Source: Micromonospora sp. CB01531
Lineage (GTDB): Bacteria > Actinomycetota > Actinomycetes > Mycobacteriales > Micromonosporaceae
Direction of reading: 5' to 3'
Assembly (NCBI RefSeq): GCF_001905095.1
Contig: NZ_LWLS01000035.1
Coordinates: 34,377 to 98,376, forward strand
DNA length: 64,000 nt
The stretch's first letter is position 1, and the number at the start of each line of letters is the position of its first letter. Under the pieces are notes generated by a model. The model was given only the letters and a program-made list of their open reading frames with translations. It had not been told where the DNA came from and made no database searches. Below, piece after piece: positions 53,177-62,239 of this stretch. Position numbers and translations under genes: made by a program.

Positions 53177-53944
53177 TCAGTGCCCGAGCAGCGGCAGGCT
53201 GCGGCGCGACGCGCTGTCGTCCAACTCGCCGAGGGCGAGGGCGGCGAACCGGATGGCGAACGGCTGCCAGACCTCCTCGACGTCGGCCATCACCCGGTCG
53301 CAGGCGGCCACCACCAGCTCCGGGTCGTAGCCCAGCTCGGCGAGGAGCGTCGAGTCGCGGGCCCAGTCGGCGATCATCGCGGTGTCGCACTCGATGTGGA
53401 ACTGCAGCCCCCAGGCCCGGTCACCGAGCCGGAACGCCTGGTGCGGGTAGCGGGTGGAGGCGGCGAGCAGGGTGGCCCCGTGCGGCAGCTCGGTGATCTC
53501 GTCGGAGTGCCACTGGAACACGTCCGGCATCAGCGGCACGTACCGGAAGAGCGGGTCGGTGTCGGCGGCGTCCCGCTTGCCGACTACGGCCGGCCCGACC
53601 TCCGGCCCGGACGGGCTCCGCTCGACCTGCCCGGCGTGCGCGGCGGCCAGCAGTTGCGCGCCGAGGCAGACACCGAGGGTGGGTACGCGCTGCCGGACCG
53701 CCTTGCGCAGCAGCCCCTCGAGCGCCGGGAACCAGGGCGCGCCGGGGCTGCCGTCGGGCAGCGGGTACGCCTGCTGCTCCCCTCCGAGCACCACCAGCGC
53801 GGCGTATCCGTCGAGGTCGGCGGGGAGCTCGTCGCCCGCGTGCGGGCGCAGCACCCGCAGGTCGAGGCCCCCCTCAAGGAGCCACTCCCCCAGTCGGCGG
53901 AGGTCGTCGGTCGGGTCGTTCTCGATCACCAGCGCGGTCGCCAC
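53177..53944 (-). CDS. Type 1 glutamine amidotransferase domain protein
   Basis: A 255-residue class I GATase with the Cys-His-Glu triad: nucleophile in GVCLGAQLLA, and QFHIECDTAM with His and Glu. GTG 53944 (ATALVIENDPTDD) is the plausible start. It immediately precedes glnE in the same operon. Stand-alone GATases of this type hydrolyse glutamine or related gamma-glutamyl amides; the partner or substrate is unknown. The glnE linkage suggests a glutamine-related role. Confidence 0.9.
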   Translation of the reverse strand: MATALVIENDPTDDLRRLGEWLLEGGLDLRVLRPHAGDELPADLDGYAALVVLGGEQQAYPLPDGSPGAPWFPALEGLLRKAVRQRVPTLGVCLGAQLLAAAHAGQVERSPSGPEVGPAVVGKRDAADTDPLFRYVPLMPDVFQWHSDEITELPHGATLLAASTRYPHQAFRLGDRAWGLQFHIECDTAMIADWARDSTLLAELGYDPELVVAACDRVMADVEEVWQPFAIRFAALALGELDDSASRRSLPLLGH

Positions 53945-54015
53945 GACGTCGAGGCTAGCCGGTGCTACCGACCAGGGCCGGCGCGGCTCGGCGGGGCGCT
54001 CACTAGGCTGCCGTC

Positions 54016-54948
54016 GTGCCCACCGACGAACACTGCCTGCGCCCACCGGTCCTGCGTGCCGGCGACACCGTGATGCTGGTGTCGCCCTCGGGCCCGACCC
54101 GCCCGGAACGGGTGGCCCGCGGCATCGAACTGCTGACCGGCTGGGGGCTGCGCCCGGTGCTGGCACCCAACGCGTACGCCCGGCAGGGCTACCTGGCCGG
54201 CGGCGACGAGCTGCGGGCCGCCGACCTGAACACCGCCTTCGCCGACCCGGAGGTGCGCGGGGTGATCTGCACCCGGGGCGGCTACGGCGCGCAGCGGGTG
54301 GTCGACCTGATCGACATGGCCGCGGTACGCCGGGACCCGAAGGTGGTGGCCGGCTTCTCCGACATCACCGCGCTGCAGTTCGCGCTCTGGCGGGGCGCCC
54401 GGCTGGCCGGCGTGCACGGCCCGGGGGCGGCGTGGCTGGACGACCGCACTCCGCTCCGCTCGGCGGAGTCGCTGCACGCCGCGCTGATGACCACCGGGCC
54501 GGTGACCGTCGAGGCGGTGCGGGAGGAGGAGACGTACCCGGTCCGGGTGCCCGGCCGGGCGGAGGGCCGGCTGCTCGGCGGCAACCTCTGCCTGATCACC
54601 GCGTCGATCGGCACCCCGGACATGCCGGACCTGACCGGGGCGGTGCTGCTGATCGAGGAGGTGCAGGAGCCGCCGTACAAGGTCGACCGGATGCTCACCC
54701 ACCTGCGCCGCTGCGGCGCCCTGGCCGGGGTCGCCGGCGTCGCGGTCGGCCAGTTCACCGAGTGCGCGGACGGCTGGGACACCACGATCGTCGACGTGCT
54801 CGCCGAACGCCTGGGCGACCTCGGCGTGCCCGTCCTCGGCGGTCTCCCGATCGGTCACGGCGTCGGCCAGCTCACCGTCCCCGTCGGCACCCCCGCCGTC
54901 CTCGACGCCACCGCCGGCACCCTCACCACCTCCCCCGCCGTCCGCTGA
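54016..54948 (+). CDS. LD-carboxypeptidase, family S66
   Basis: A 310-residue LdcA-type serine peptidase that trims the terminal D-Ala from cytoplasmic muropeptide tetrapeptides during murein recycling. The triad is visible: Ser115 (AGFSDITALQ), Glu in IEEVQEPPYKVDRMLTHL (214/215) and His281 (GLPIGHG). Length and order fit the family. GTG start; divergent from the amidotransferase-glnE operon. Some homologues (MccF) inactivate microcin C-like AspRS inhibitors, relevant because a second AspRS is present in the window. Confidence 0.92.
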   Translation: MPTDEHCLRPPVLRAGDTVMLVSPSGPTRPERVARGIELLTGWGLRPVLAPNAYARQGYLAGGDELRAADLNTAFADPEVRGVICTRGGYGAQRVVDLIDMAAVRRDPKVVAGFSDITALQFALWRGARLAGVHGPGAAWLDDRTPLRSAESLHAALMTTGPVTVEAVREEETYPVRVPGRAEGRLLGGNLCLITASIGTPDMPDLTGAVLLIEEVQEPPYKVDRMLTHLRRCGALAGVAGVAVGQFTECADGWDTTIVDVLAERLGDLGVPVLGGLPIGHGVGQLTVPVGTPAVLDATAGTLTTSPAVR

Positions 54949-54962
54949 CCACCCCCACCCGG

Positions 54963-55847
54963 TCAGGGGGTCAAGTGGGCTACCGCGCCGATCTCCAGCG
55001 CGACCCAGACCGTGCCGTCTCGGGTGACCGTGAGGCCGTGAGGTTCCGATCCCGGGGTAGGTAGGTGGTGGCCGGTGATCCGGCCGGCGGCGTCGACGTG
55101 GCCGATCCGGTTCGCGCCCCACTCGGTGAACCAGCAGCCGCCGGCCGGGTCGGCGACAATCGCGTGGGGCCGGGCGGCCCGGTCCGGCAGCGGGTGTTCC
55201 TCGACCCGGCCGTCGGGGGTGATCCGGCCGAGCTGACCGGCGGCGATCTCGACGAACCAGAGCGCCCCGTCGCCGCCGAGAGTGATGCCCACCGGCCCCG
55301 CCGCCTCGGTGGGCAGCCCGTGCAGGGTCACGTCGTCGTCGAGGCCGATCCGGCCGATCGCGTTCGCCTGGTTGAGGGTGAACCAGAGGGCGTCGTCGGG
55401 GCCGGTGGCCAGCATCGACGGAAAGCCGCCGGTCACCGGCAGCGGAAACGTCGTCACCGTCCCGTCGACGGTGACCCGGCCGATCGTGTCGTTGCCCATG
55501 CCCGCGTACCAGAGGGCGTCATCGGGGCCGACGGCGAGGCCGCAGGGGCCGGTCCCCGGCGGTAGCGCCACGGAGCTGACGTCGCCCTCGACGGTGATCC
55601 GGCCGAGCCGATGATCGCCGGAGCGGGTGTACCAGAGAGCGCCGTCGGGCCCGGTGGTGATGATCAACGGCCGGCTCTCCGCCGGGTCGGTCCGGTAGGT
55701 ACAGACCGAGCCGTCCCGCCCGAGCCGAGCCACCCCGCCCGTCCCGGCCAGCGTCAGCCAGAGCGCGCCGTCGGGGCCGGTCGTGATGGCGTACGGCCCG
55801 GAGCCCGGCCCGGTGCGGGCGATCTCGCGGATTGCGGGGCTAGTCAT
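54963..55847 (-). CDS. Virginiamycin B lyase-like beta-propeller protein
   Basis: A 294-residue seven-bladed propeller; repeats with the pattern TGPDGALWYT recur about seven times. Segments equivalent to streptogramin B lyase active-site parts are present: RPHAIVADPAGGCWFTEWGANRIG and SEPHGLT, with the His and E-x-H pattern expected for metal-assisted ring opening. Length is near staphylococcal Vgb. ATG 55847 follows GAGAGG; GTG 55856 lies inside that site. Activity is inferred; many chromosomal homologues are untested. Confidence 0.85.
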   Translation of the reverse strand: MTSPAIREIARTGPGSGPYAITTGPDGALWLTLAGTGGVARLGRDGSVCTYRTDPAESRPLIITTGPDGALWYTRSGDHRLGRITVEGDVSSVALPPGTGPCGLAVGPDDALWYAGMGNDTIGRVTVDGTVTTFPLPVTGGFPSMLATGPDDALWFTLNQANAIGRIGLDDDVTLHGLPTEAAGPVGITLGGDGALWFVEIAAGQLGRITPDGRVEEHPLPDRAARPHAIVADPAGGCWFTEWGANRIGHVDAAGRITGHHLPTPGSEPHGLTVTRDGTVWVALEIGAVAHLTP

Positions 55848-55901
55848 GCGGGTCACCTCTCGTCGCGGGCGGACCTACCCTTCCGGCCTTACCGTGCCCG
55901 T

Positions 55902-55938
55902 CGCAACCGGTTTGCCCGCACTTCGAAACCGGATTTCC
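55902..55938. promoter_or_regulatory. Two CGNAACCGG boxes, 22 bp apart
   Basis: CGCAACCGGTTT and CGAAACCGGATTT start exactly 22 bp apart, about two helical turns, in the divergent region between the Vgb-like and secreted-protein genes. Candidate regulator sites; the regulator is unknown. Confidence 0.4.
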
Positions 55939-56029
55939 AGCGCGTTGACAGGTTCGCCACGGGTTCTCCCCAGCTCCACCCGTCACTGTCGGTCACGTCA
56001 ACGCACCACCACCGGAACTGGAGAACCGC

Positions 56030-56506
56030 ATGATCCGCAAGATGTCGAGGAAGCACGTACTGGCCGGCCTGGCCGCCGCCGGGGTGCTCGGCGTCGGGAT
56101 CGCCGCCCCCACGGTGGCACTCGCCGACGACAAGAGCCCGAGCCCGAGCGCCAGCGCCAACGCCGATCAGGGCACCGACCGCAAGCAGCAGCGGGCCGAC
56201 CGGCAGGCCGAGTTCGCCGACGCCCTCGCCAAGGAGCTGGGCGTGTCGACCGACAAGGTCACCGCGGCGCTGGAGAAGATCCGCGAGCAGCACCAGGGCG
56301 ACCGCCCGGAGCGGCCGTCGACCGAGGACCGGCAGGCGTGGCAGCAGGAGCGGCAGGCGCAGCTGAAGGAGCGGCTGGACCAGGCCGTCAAGGACGGCAA
56401 GCTCACCCAGGAGCAGGCCGACGCGGTGCTGAAGGCGGTCGAGGCCGGTGTCTTCCCGGGCCCGGGCGGCGGCGGCCACCGCGGCGGCTGGGGGCACGGC
56501 CGCTAA
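56030..56506 (+). CDS. Small secreted charged protein
   Basis: A 158-residue exported protein. A signal peptide (RKMSRKHVLAGLAAAGVLGVGIAAPTVALA) ends near residue 32, then a Ser/Pro/Ala stretch, a charged helical region rich in Gln, Arg, Glu (possible coiled coil), with ELGVSTDKVTAALEKIREQHQ and LTQEQADAVLKAVEAG, and a Gly/His/Trp tail. The two helix-turn pieces resemble YckD/DUF2680-type short repeats. ATG after GGAGA. Function unknown. Confidence 0.85.
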   Translation: MIRKMSRKHVLAGLAAAGVLGVGIAAPTVALADDKSPSPSASANADQGTDRKQQRADRQAEFADALAKELGVSTDKVTAALEKIREQHQGDRPERPSTEDRQAWQQERQAQLKERLDQAVKDGKLTQEQADAVLKAVEAGVFPGPGGGGHRGGWGHGR

Positions 56507-56599
56507 GTGACCGGGTGGCCCCGCCGTCCCCTCGTCGGCCGATTCTCCCTCCCGGCCGGATCAAATCCACGGCGGGGCCACGCCGCATCTCGTCAAGGC

Positions 56600-56626
56600 G
56601 CCGGCGGCGCTACCTGCGCCGCCGGC
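56600..56626. terminator. Bidirectional hairpin between the secreted protein and the VOC gene
   Basis: A perfect 11-bp stem (56600-56610 with 56616-56626), TACCT loop, just 7 bases before the opposing stop codon. Confidence 0.75.
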
Positions 56627-56633
56627 CCGGAGG

Positions 56634-57008
56634 TCACGCCGTGGCGGGCGGCGGGGTGAAGACGCCGAGGTGGTTCCCGGACGGGTCGAGCAGGTGCGCG
56701 AGGGTCAGCCCGCTCGGCGCGGTGCGCAGCGGCACCACCACCTTCCCGCCGGCCGCCTCGGCCCGGCGGCAGGTCTCCGCCACGTCCGCCACCTCGGCGT
56801 AGAAGATCGCGTAGTTCGGCGAGTCGCCGCCGGTGGCCCGGATCGCGCCACCGATCCCCTGCTCCCCACCGGCTGTCGTCACCCGGTACGACGCGTCCGG
56901 CGCCCCCTGCTCCTCGAAGCTCCAGCCGAACAAATCCGCATAGAAGCGCTGGACCTCGTCGGGGCGGTCGGAACCGATCTCGAACCAGGTGATGGGCGTG
57001 CTGGACAT
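56634..57008 (-). CDS. VOC-fold protein
   Basis: A 124-residue glyoxalase-fold protein: ITWFEIGSDRPDEVQRFYADLFGWSFE, GGAIRATGGDSPNYAIFYAEVADVA, and the ending LLDPSGNHLGVFTPP. ATG 57008 after GGGAGG. It lies downstream of a WYL regulator in the same direction, so it could be under its control. The activity cannot be assigned. Confidence 0.92.
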   Translation of the reverse strand: MSSTPITWFEIGSDRPDEVQRFYADLFGWSFEEQGAPDASYRVTTAGGEQGIGGAIRATGGDSPNYAIFYAEVADVAETCRRAEAAGGKVVVPLRTAPSGLTLAHLLDPSGNHLGVFTPPPATA

Positions 57009-57103
57009 GCTGCCTCCCGTCGTCGTGCCGGCCGGTCGGCCGGTGTCGTCAGCAAGCAGCCTCACCCCCGTCCGCGACAGCGTCCTGTCGGTGTTTTCCG
57101 GTC

Positions 57104-57796
57104 TCACACCAGACTGAGCGGGCGGACCCGCTCGTGGGGGATGTCGAGGTCGCCGGGGTGCAGCTCCCGGGTCACCGGCTCCGCCAGCGGGTGCACCGAG
57201 ACGATCCGGTCGGTGCGGAAGCAGCGCAGCCCGTCGCGCAGCCGGCACCAGGCGACCAGGTACCAGTGCCGGGGGCTGCCGAGGTAGCCCAGCGGCTCCA
57301 CGTCGCGCATCGAGTCCGCGCCGGCGCGGTCCGCGTACCGGAGGCGGAGCACGCGGCGCGCGGTGACCGCGTCGGCGACGGAGGCCGGGACGGAGGTGGC
57401 CGGCCCGTCGCCGATCAGGTGCACCCGGCCGGCCAGGCGGTGCGCCTCGGCGGCGTCGGTGGCCGGCATCACCGCGACCAGCTTGCGCAGCGCCGCGCCG
57501 GCGGCCGGGGCGAACGGCGTGCCGGCCAGCCGATGCAGCGCGACGGCCATCGCGACCGCCTCGCCCGGGGTCAGGTTGACCGGCGGCAGGGTGCGCGCCC
57601 GGTCGACCACGTAGCCGCCGGTGCGGCCGGACTCGGCCCAGATCGGCACCCCGGCACCCTGCAGCGCGGCGATGTCCCGCTCGATGGTCCGGACGCTGAC
57701 CTCGAAGCGGCGGGCCAGCCAGCTGGCGCTGCGCGGGCGTGGCGCCACCGCCCGCAACTCCTCCACCAGCGCGTACAGACGGTCGGTCCGGTTCAC
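57104..57796 (-). CDS. YafY-type HTH/WYL transcriptional regulator
   Basis: A 230-residue protein with an N-terminal HTH_11 domain (ASWLARRFEVSVRTIERDIAAL, recognition helix) and a C-terminal WYL-like module, here HWYLVAWCRLRDGLRCFRTDRIVSV. WYL domains usually bind nucleotide or small ligands. GTG start. The VOC gene lies 95 bp downstream in the same direction and is the likeliest target. Confidence 0.92.
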   Translation of the reverse strand: MNRTDRLYALVEELRAVAPRPRSASWLARRFEVSVRTIERDIAALQGAGVPIWAESGRTGGYVVDRARTLPPVNLTPGEAVAMAVALHRLAGTPFAPAAGAALRKLVAVMPATDAAEAHRLAGRVHLIGDGPATSVPASVADAVTARRVLRLRYADRAGADSMRDVEPLGYLGSPRHWYLVAWCRLRDGLRCFRTDRIVSVHPLAEPVTRELHPGDLDIPHERVRPLSLV

Positions 57797-57832
57797 CCTC
57801 CGGACGCTATGCCCGGGGTGTGACAGCAGGGC

Positions 57833-59182
57833 TCAGAGCGAGAGGTAGCGCTGGCGCTCGTACGGGGTGACCTCGCGGCGGTACTGCTCCCACTCGGCCC
57901 GCTTGTTGCGCAGGAAGAAGTCGAAGACGTGCTCGCCGAGCACCTCGGCGACCAACTCCGAATCGGACATCACGTCGATCGCCTCGGCGAGGTTCTCCGG
58001 CAGCGCCTTGTAGCCCATGGCGCGGCGCTCGGCGCTGCTCAGCGACCAGACATCGTCCTCCGCACCCGGGGGCAGCTCGTAGCCCTCCTCGATCCCCTTG
58101 AGACCGGCGCCGAGCATCACCGCGAAGGCCAGGTACGGGTTGGTCGCCGAGTCCAGCGAGCGCACCTCCACCCGGGCCGAGTTCGGCTTGCCGTACGCGG
58201 GCACCCGGACCAGTGCGGACCGGTTCAGGTGGCCCCAGCAGACGTACGCCGGGCTCTCGGTGATCCGGTCTGGCAGCGCCAGCGGGAAGAGCCGCTTGTA
58301 GGAGTTGACCCACTGGTTGGTGACCGCGGTGTATTCCCGGGCGTGGGTGAGCAGCCCGGCGATGAACGACTTGGCCACCTTGGAGAGCTTCATCGGGTCG
58401 CCGGCGTCGTGGAACGCGTTGCGCTCCCCCTCGAACAGCGACAGGTGGGTGTGCATGCCGCTGCCCGGCTGGTCGGTGAACGGCTTCGGCATGAAGCTGG
58501 CCTGCACGCCGGTGGAGAGCGCCACCTCCTTCACCACGTGCCGGAAGGTCATGATGTTGTCGGCGGTGGTCAGCGCGTCGGCGTAGCGCAGGTCGATCTC
58601 CTGCTGGCCAGGGGCCACCTCGTGGTGGCTGAACTCCACCGAGATGCCGATCCGCTCCAGCGCCAGCACGGCCTGCCGGCGGAAGTCCCGGGCCACCGCG
58701 TGGGTGGTGTGCTCGAAGTAGCCACCGGTGTCCACCGGGGTCGGCACCGAGCCGTCGTTGGCGCCGTCCTCCAGCAGGAAGAACTCGATCTCCGGGTGGG
58801 TGTAGAAGGTGAAGCCCTTCTCGGCCGCCCGGGAGAGCGCCCGGCGCAGCACGTGCCGCGGGTCGGCCCAGGACGGGCTGCCGTCGGGGAGCAGGATGTC
58901 GCAGAACATCCGGGCGCTCTCGCCGCTCACCCCGCCCTCGAAGGGGAAGACCTGGAAGGTGGTCGGGTCGGGCATGGCGACCATGTCGGACTCGAAGACC
59001 CGGGCGAAGCCCTCGATGGCCGAGCCGTCGAACCCGATGCCTTCGTCGAAGGCCGCCTCCAGCTCCGCCGGGGCCACCGACACGCTCTTGAGCGTGCCGA
59101 GCACGTCGGTGAACCACAGCCGGACGAACCGGATGTCCCGCTCTTCCAGCGTACGGAGGACGAACTCCTGCTGACGGTCCAC
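57833..59182 (-). CDS. glnA2: Type I glutamine synthetase, non-adenylylatable (GlnA2)
   Basis: A 449-residue GSI-alpha enzyme, close to mycobacterial GlnA2 in length and sequence (DRQQEFVLRTLEERDIRFVRLWFTDVLG start). HTHLSLFEG and EIEFFLLEDG metal sites are present. At the place of the regulatory tyrosine, AEDDVWSLSSAER has Trp, so GlnE cannot modify it. GTG 59182 follows GAGGGG; GTG 59188 is another option. In some actinomycetes GlnA2-like enzymes act on polyamines instead of ammonia; not decidable here. A GTAAC-N6-GTAAC box lies upstream. Confidence 0.97.
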   Translation of the reverse strand: MDRQQEFVLRTLEERDIRFVRLWFTDVLGTLKSVSVAPAELEAAFDEGIGFDGSAIEGFARVFESDMVAMPDPTTFQVFPFEGGVSGESARMFCDILLPDGSPSWADPRHVLRRALSRAAEKGFTFYTHPEIEFFLLEDGANDGSVPTPVDTGGYFEHTTHAVARDFRRQAVLALERIGISVEFSHHEVAPGQQEIDLRYADALTTADNIMTFRHVVKEVALSTGVQASFMPKPFTDQPGSGMHTHLSLFEGERNAFHDAGDPMKLSKVAKSFIAGLLTHAREYTAVTNQWVNSYKRLFPLALPDRITESPAYVCWGHLNRSALVRVPAYGKPNSARVEVRSLDSATNPYLAFAVMLGAGLKGIEEGYELPPGAEDDVWSLSSAERRAMGYKALPENLAEAIDVMSDSELVAEVLGEHVFDFFLRNKRAEWEQYRREVTPYERQRYLSL

Positions 59183-59258
59183 TTCCACCCCTCGTGACAC
59201 GTACGTCCGGCGCCGGTCCGGCCGGCCCGACCCTGACCGCCCAGTCTCCACCGGCCTG

Positions 59259-59274
59259 GTTACGCCGACGTTAC
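59259..59274 (-). promoter_or_regulatory. GlnR/MtrA-type box upstream of glnA2
   Basis: On the minus strand it reads GTAAC-GTCGGC-GTAAC, a perfect direct repeat. It lies 77 bp before the glnA2 start and fits both MtrA (GTAAC-N6-GTAAC) and the looser GlnR form. Confidence 0.65.
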
Positions 59275-59392
59275 GCGACCACCCCGAGGCTGTCCCGCCG
59301 TGTCCCGCCCCCGTCGGCGGGGGTGGGAGCGTGGCCGGCGTCTCCCGCGTCCGGCCGGGTTGGGCCCGCCCCGCTGGGGCAAGATGAGGGAC

Positions 59393-61153
59393 ATGCCCAC
59401 CTTGCGTCTCGCCCTGTGTCAGGTCAATCCGACCGTCGGCGACCTCGCCGGCAACGCCGACCTGATCCGCGTCTGGACCCGCAAGGCCGCCGACGCCGGC
59501 GCCCAGCTCACGCTCTTCCCGGAGCTGATGCTGACCGGCTACCCGGTCGAGGACCTCGTCTTCCGCCGCTCCTTCGTCGCCGCTTCCCAGGCCGCGCTGC
59601 GGCAGCTCGCCGCCGACCTGACCGCCGACGGGCTCGGCGACCTGCCGGTCGTGGTCGGCTACCTCGACGCGGACGGCCCGCCCCAGGTCAGCGGCGACGC
59701 CCAGCCGGGCCGGGGTGCCCGCAACGCCTCCGCGCTGCTGCACCGGGGCGCGATCGTGGCCACCTACTTCAAGCACCACCTGCCCAACTACGGCGTCTTC
59801 GACGAGGACCGGTACTTCGTCCCGGGCAACACCCTCGAGGTGGTGCGGATCGGCGGGGTGGACGTCGGGCTGACCATCTGCGAGGACCTCTGGCAGGCCG
59901 GTGGCCCGTTCGCGGTGGCCCGGCAGGCCGGCGTCGGGCTGGTGGTCAACATCAACGGCTCGCCGTACGAGCTGAACAAGGACGACGTCCGGCTGCCGCT
60001 GGTCCGCCGCCGGGCCGCCGAGGCCGGCGCCACCGTCGCGTACGTGAACATGGTCGGCGGCCAGGACGAGCTGGTCTACGACGGCGACTCGATGATCGTC
60101 GGCGCCGACGGCGCGCTGCTCGCCCGGGCGCCGCAGTTCGTCGAGCACCTGCTGGTGCACGACGTGGAGCTGCCCCCGGCGAAGGAGCCGGTCGGCGGCG
60201 ACCAGCAACTCGGTGGGATGCGGGTGGTCCACACCAAGGTCAGCGACATCCTCCCGCCGGCCGCCACCGGTGAGATCGCGGCCGGCGGGATCATCGAGCC
60301 GGTCGCCGACGAGGCCGAGGTGTGGCAGGCGCTGGTGCTGGGCCTGCGCGACTACGTCAACAAGAACCGGTTCCCGTCGGTGGTGCTGGGCCTCTCCGGC
60401 GGGATCGACTCGGCGGTGTCGGCCGCCATCGCGGTGGACGCGCTCGGGCCGGACCGGGTGGTCGGCGTCTCGCTGCCCAGCCAGCACTCCTCCGAGCACT
60501 CCCGGGCCGACGCGGAGGACCTGGCCAAGCGGACCGGCCTGGACTACCGGATCGAGCCGATCCAGCCCATGGTGGACGCTTTCCTCGCCAACATGTCGCT
60601 CTCCGGGGTGACCGTGGAGAACCTCCAGGCCCGGGTCCGCGGGGTGATCCTCATGGCGCTGTCGAACCAGGAGGGCCATCTGGTCCTCACCACCGGCAAC
60701 AAGAGCGAGCTGGCGGTCGGCTACTCCACCCTCTACGGCGACTCGGTGGGCGGCTACAACCCGGTCAAGGACGTCTGGAAGACGCTGATCTGGCGGCTGG
60801 CGAGGTGGCGCAACACGGACGCCGAGCGCCGGGGCGAGACCCCGCCGATCCCGGAGAGCTCGATCGGCAAGCCCCCGTCGGCCGAGCTGAGCCCCGGCCA
60901 ACTGGACAGCGACACCCTGCCCGACTACGACGTGCTCGACCCGATCCTGATCGGCTACGTCGACGGCGACCTGGGCCGGGACGGGCTGATCGCGTCGGGC
61001 CACAATCCCGCGGTGGTGGACAAGGTGCTGCGGATGGTGGATACCGCCGAGTACAAGCGCCGACAGTCCGCGCCCGGCACGAAGATCTCGCACAAGGCGT
61101 TCGGGCGGGACCGCCGGCTGCCGATCACGAACCGTTGGCGCGAGCACGGCTGA
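59393..61153 (+). CDS. nadE: Glutamine-dependent NAD+ synthetase (nitrilase-NadE fusion)
   Basis: A 586-residue two-domain enzyme. The N-terminal nitrilase-type glutaminase (about 1-280) has Glu44 (LFPELMLTGYP), Lys127 (YFKHHLPNYGVFDE) and Cys163 (LTICEDLW); the C-terminal synthetase has LGLSGGIDSAV and TTGNKSELAVGYSTLYGDS. It is the third and longer type beside the ammonia-only enzyme at 32200. I chose ATG 59393 (PTLRLALCQVNPT); ATG 59384 is three codons longer. Divergent from glnA2. Confidence 0.96.
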   Translation: MPTLRLALCQVNPTVGDLAGNADLIRVWTRKAADAGAQLTLFPELMLTGYPVEDLVFRRSFVAASQAALRQLAADLTADGLGDLPVVVGYLDADGPPQVSGDAQPGRGARNASALLHRGAIVATYFKHHLPNYGVFDEDRYFVPGNTLEVVRIGGVDVGLTICEDLWQAGGPFAVARQAGVGLVVNINGSPYELNKDDVRLPLVRRRAAEAGATVAYVNMVGGQDELVYDGDSMIVGADGALLARAPQFVEHLLVHDVELPPAKEPVGGDQQLGGMRVVHTKVSDILPPAATGEIAAGGIIEPVADEAEVWQALVLGLRDYVNKNRFPSVVLGLSGGIDSAVSAAIAVDALGPDRVVGVSLPSQHSSEHSRADAEDLAKRTGLDYRIEPIQPMVDAFLANMSLSGVTVENLQARVRGVILMALSNQEGHLVLTTGNKSELAVGYSTLYGDSVGGYNPVKDVWKTLIWRLARWRNTDAERRGETPPIPESSIGKPPSAELSPGQLDSDTLPDYDVLDPILIGYVDGDLGRDGLIASGHNPAVVDKVLRMVDTAEYKRRQSAPGTKISHKAFGRDRRLPITNRWREHG

Positions 61154-61330
61154 GCGGGCCCTGCCGGGCAACCGGCTGCCGGCTTCCCGCCCGCCGGGCT
61201 GAGCCTGCCCGTGTACGCCGGGCCGGGAAGTGACATCCTCCACTCCGCCCTGCCGCCGCCCGGTCGTCCGGTGCGACGATCGCGGCAGAGCCCGGGGACC
61301 GCGAACGCGGCCTCGAGGAAGGAGAGAGTC

Positions 61331-62176
61331 ATGGTGGAGTCCACCCCGGCCGAGGTGACCGCCCTCTACGGCGGGCCGGCCACCCGGCGGGTCCGTACCC
61401 GCGACCTGATCGCCGCCAAGGAGCGCGGCGAGCGGTGGGCGATGCTCACCTCGTACGACCAGTACACCGCCTCGATCTTCGACCAGGCGGGGATTCCGGT
61501 GCTGCTGGTCGGCGACTCGGCGGCGAACAACGTCTTCGGCTACGAGACCACCCTGCCGGTGACCGCCGAGGAGCTGCTGCCCCTGGTCCGGGCGGTGGTC
61601 CGGGCGACGAAGCACTCGCTCATCGTCGGCGACCTGCCCTTCGGCTCGTACGAGGAGGGGCCGACGCAGGCGCTGCGGACCGCGGTGCGGTTCATGAAGG
61701 AGGGCGGCTGCCACGCGGTGAAGCTGGAGGGCGGCCGGCGCTGCGCCGCGCAGATCGAGGCGATCGTCGGCGCCGGCATCCCGGTGATGGCGCACATCGG
61801 CTTCACCCCACAGAGCGAGCACACGCTGGGCGGCTACCGGGTGCAGGGCCGCGGCGACACCGCCGAGGAGGTGATCGCCGACGCCCGGGCGGTCGCCGAG
61901 GCGGGCGCGTTCGCGGTGGTGCTGGAGATGGTGCCGGGTGAGGTGGCCAAGCGGATCACCGCCGAGCTGCGGATCCCGACCGTGGGCATCGGTGCCGGCC
62001 CGGACACCGACGCACAGGTGCTGGTCTGGCAGGACATGGCCGGGCTGCGTACCGGAAAGGCGCCGCGTTTCGTCAAGCGCTACGCCGACCTGGCCGGCGC
62101 GCTGACCGACGCCACCCGGCGGTACGCCGACGAGGTACGCGACGGACAGTTCCCCGCCGCCGAGCACACCTTCTGA
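61331..62176 (+). CDS. panB: 3-methyl-2-oxobutanoate hydroxymethyltransferase
   Basis: A 281-residue TIM-barrel enzyme, first step to pantothenate and CoA, adding a hydroxymethyl group from methylene-THF. Motifs: [57 protein letters not shown] and [17 protein letters not shown] 61331 follows GGAGAGAG. Two terminator arms lie downstream. panC and panD are not in the window. Confidence 0.97.
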   Translation: MVESTPAEVTALYGGPATRRVRTRDLIAAKERGERWAMLTSYDQYTASIFDQAGIPVLLVGDSAANNVFGYETTLPVTAEELLPLVRAVVRATKHSLIVGDLPFGSYEEGPTQALRTAVRFMKEGGCHAVKLEGGRRCAAQIEAIVGAGIPVMAHIGFTPQSEHTLGGYRVQGRGDTAEEVIADARAVAEAGAFAVVLEMVPGEVAKRITAELRIPTVGIGAGPDTDAQVLVWQDMAGLRTGKAPRFVKRYADLAGALTDATRRYADEVRDGQFPAAEHTF

Positions 62177-62182
62177 GCAGGT

Positions 62183-62214
62183 CGGGCGGTGCGGCTTCCG
62201 GGCCGCACCGCCCG
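62183..62214. terminator. Bidirectional terminator after panB
   Basis: A perfect 13-bp stem (62183-62195 with 62202-62214) with a TTCCGG loop between convergent panB and the F420 reductase gene. Confidence 0.85.
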
Positions 62215-62239
62215 CACTGGCCGGTACGGCGGCCGCGGT

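Noticed and set aside
57833..62167. A 1444-residue reading frame on the minus strand
   Set aside because: Only the part from 59182 down is glnA2. The upstream part is antisense to nadE and panB, with Arg/Val/His-rich noise typical for the shadow of GC-rich genes.
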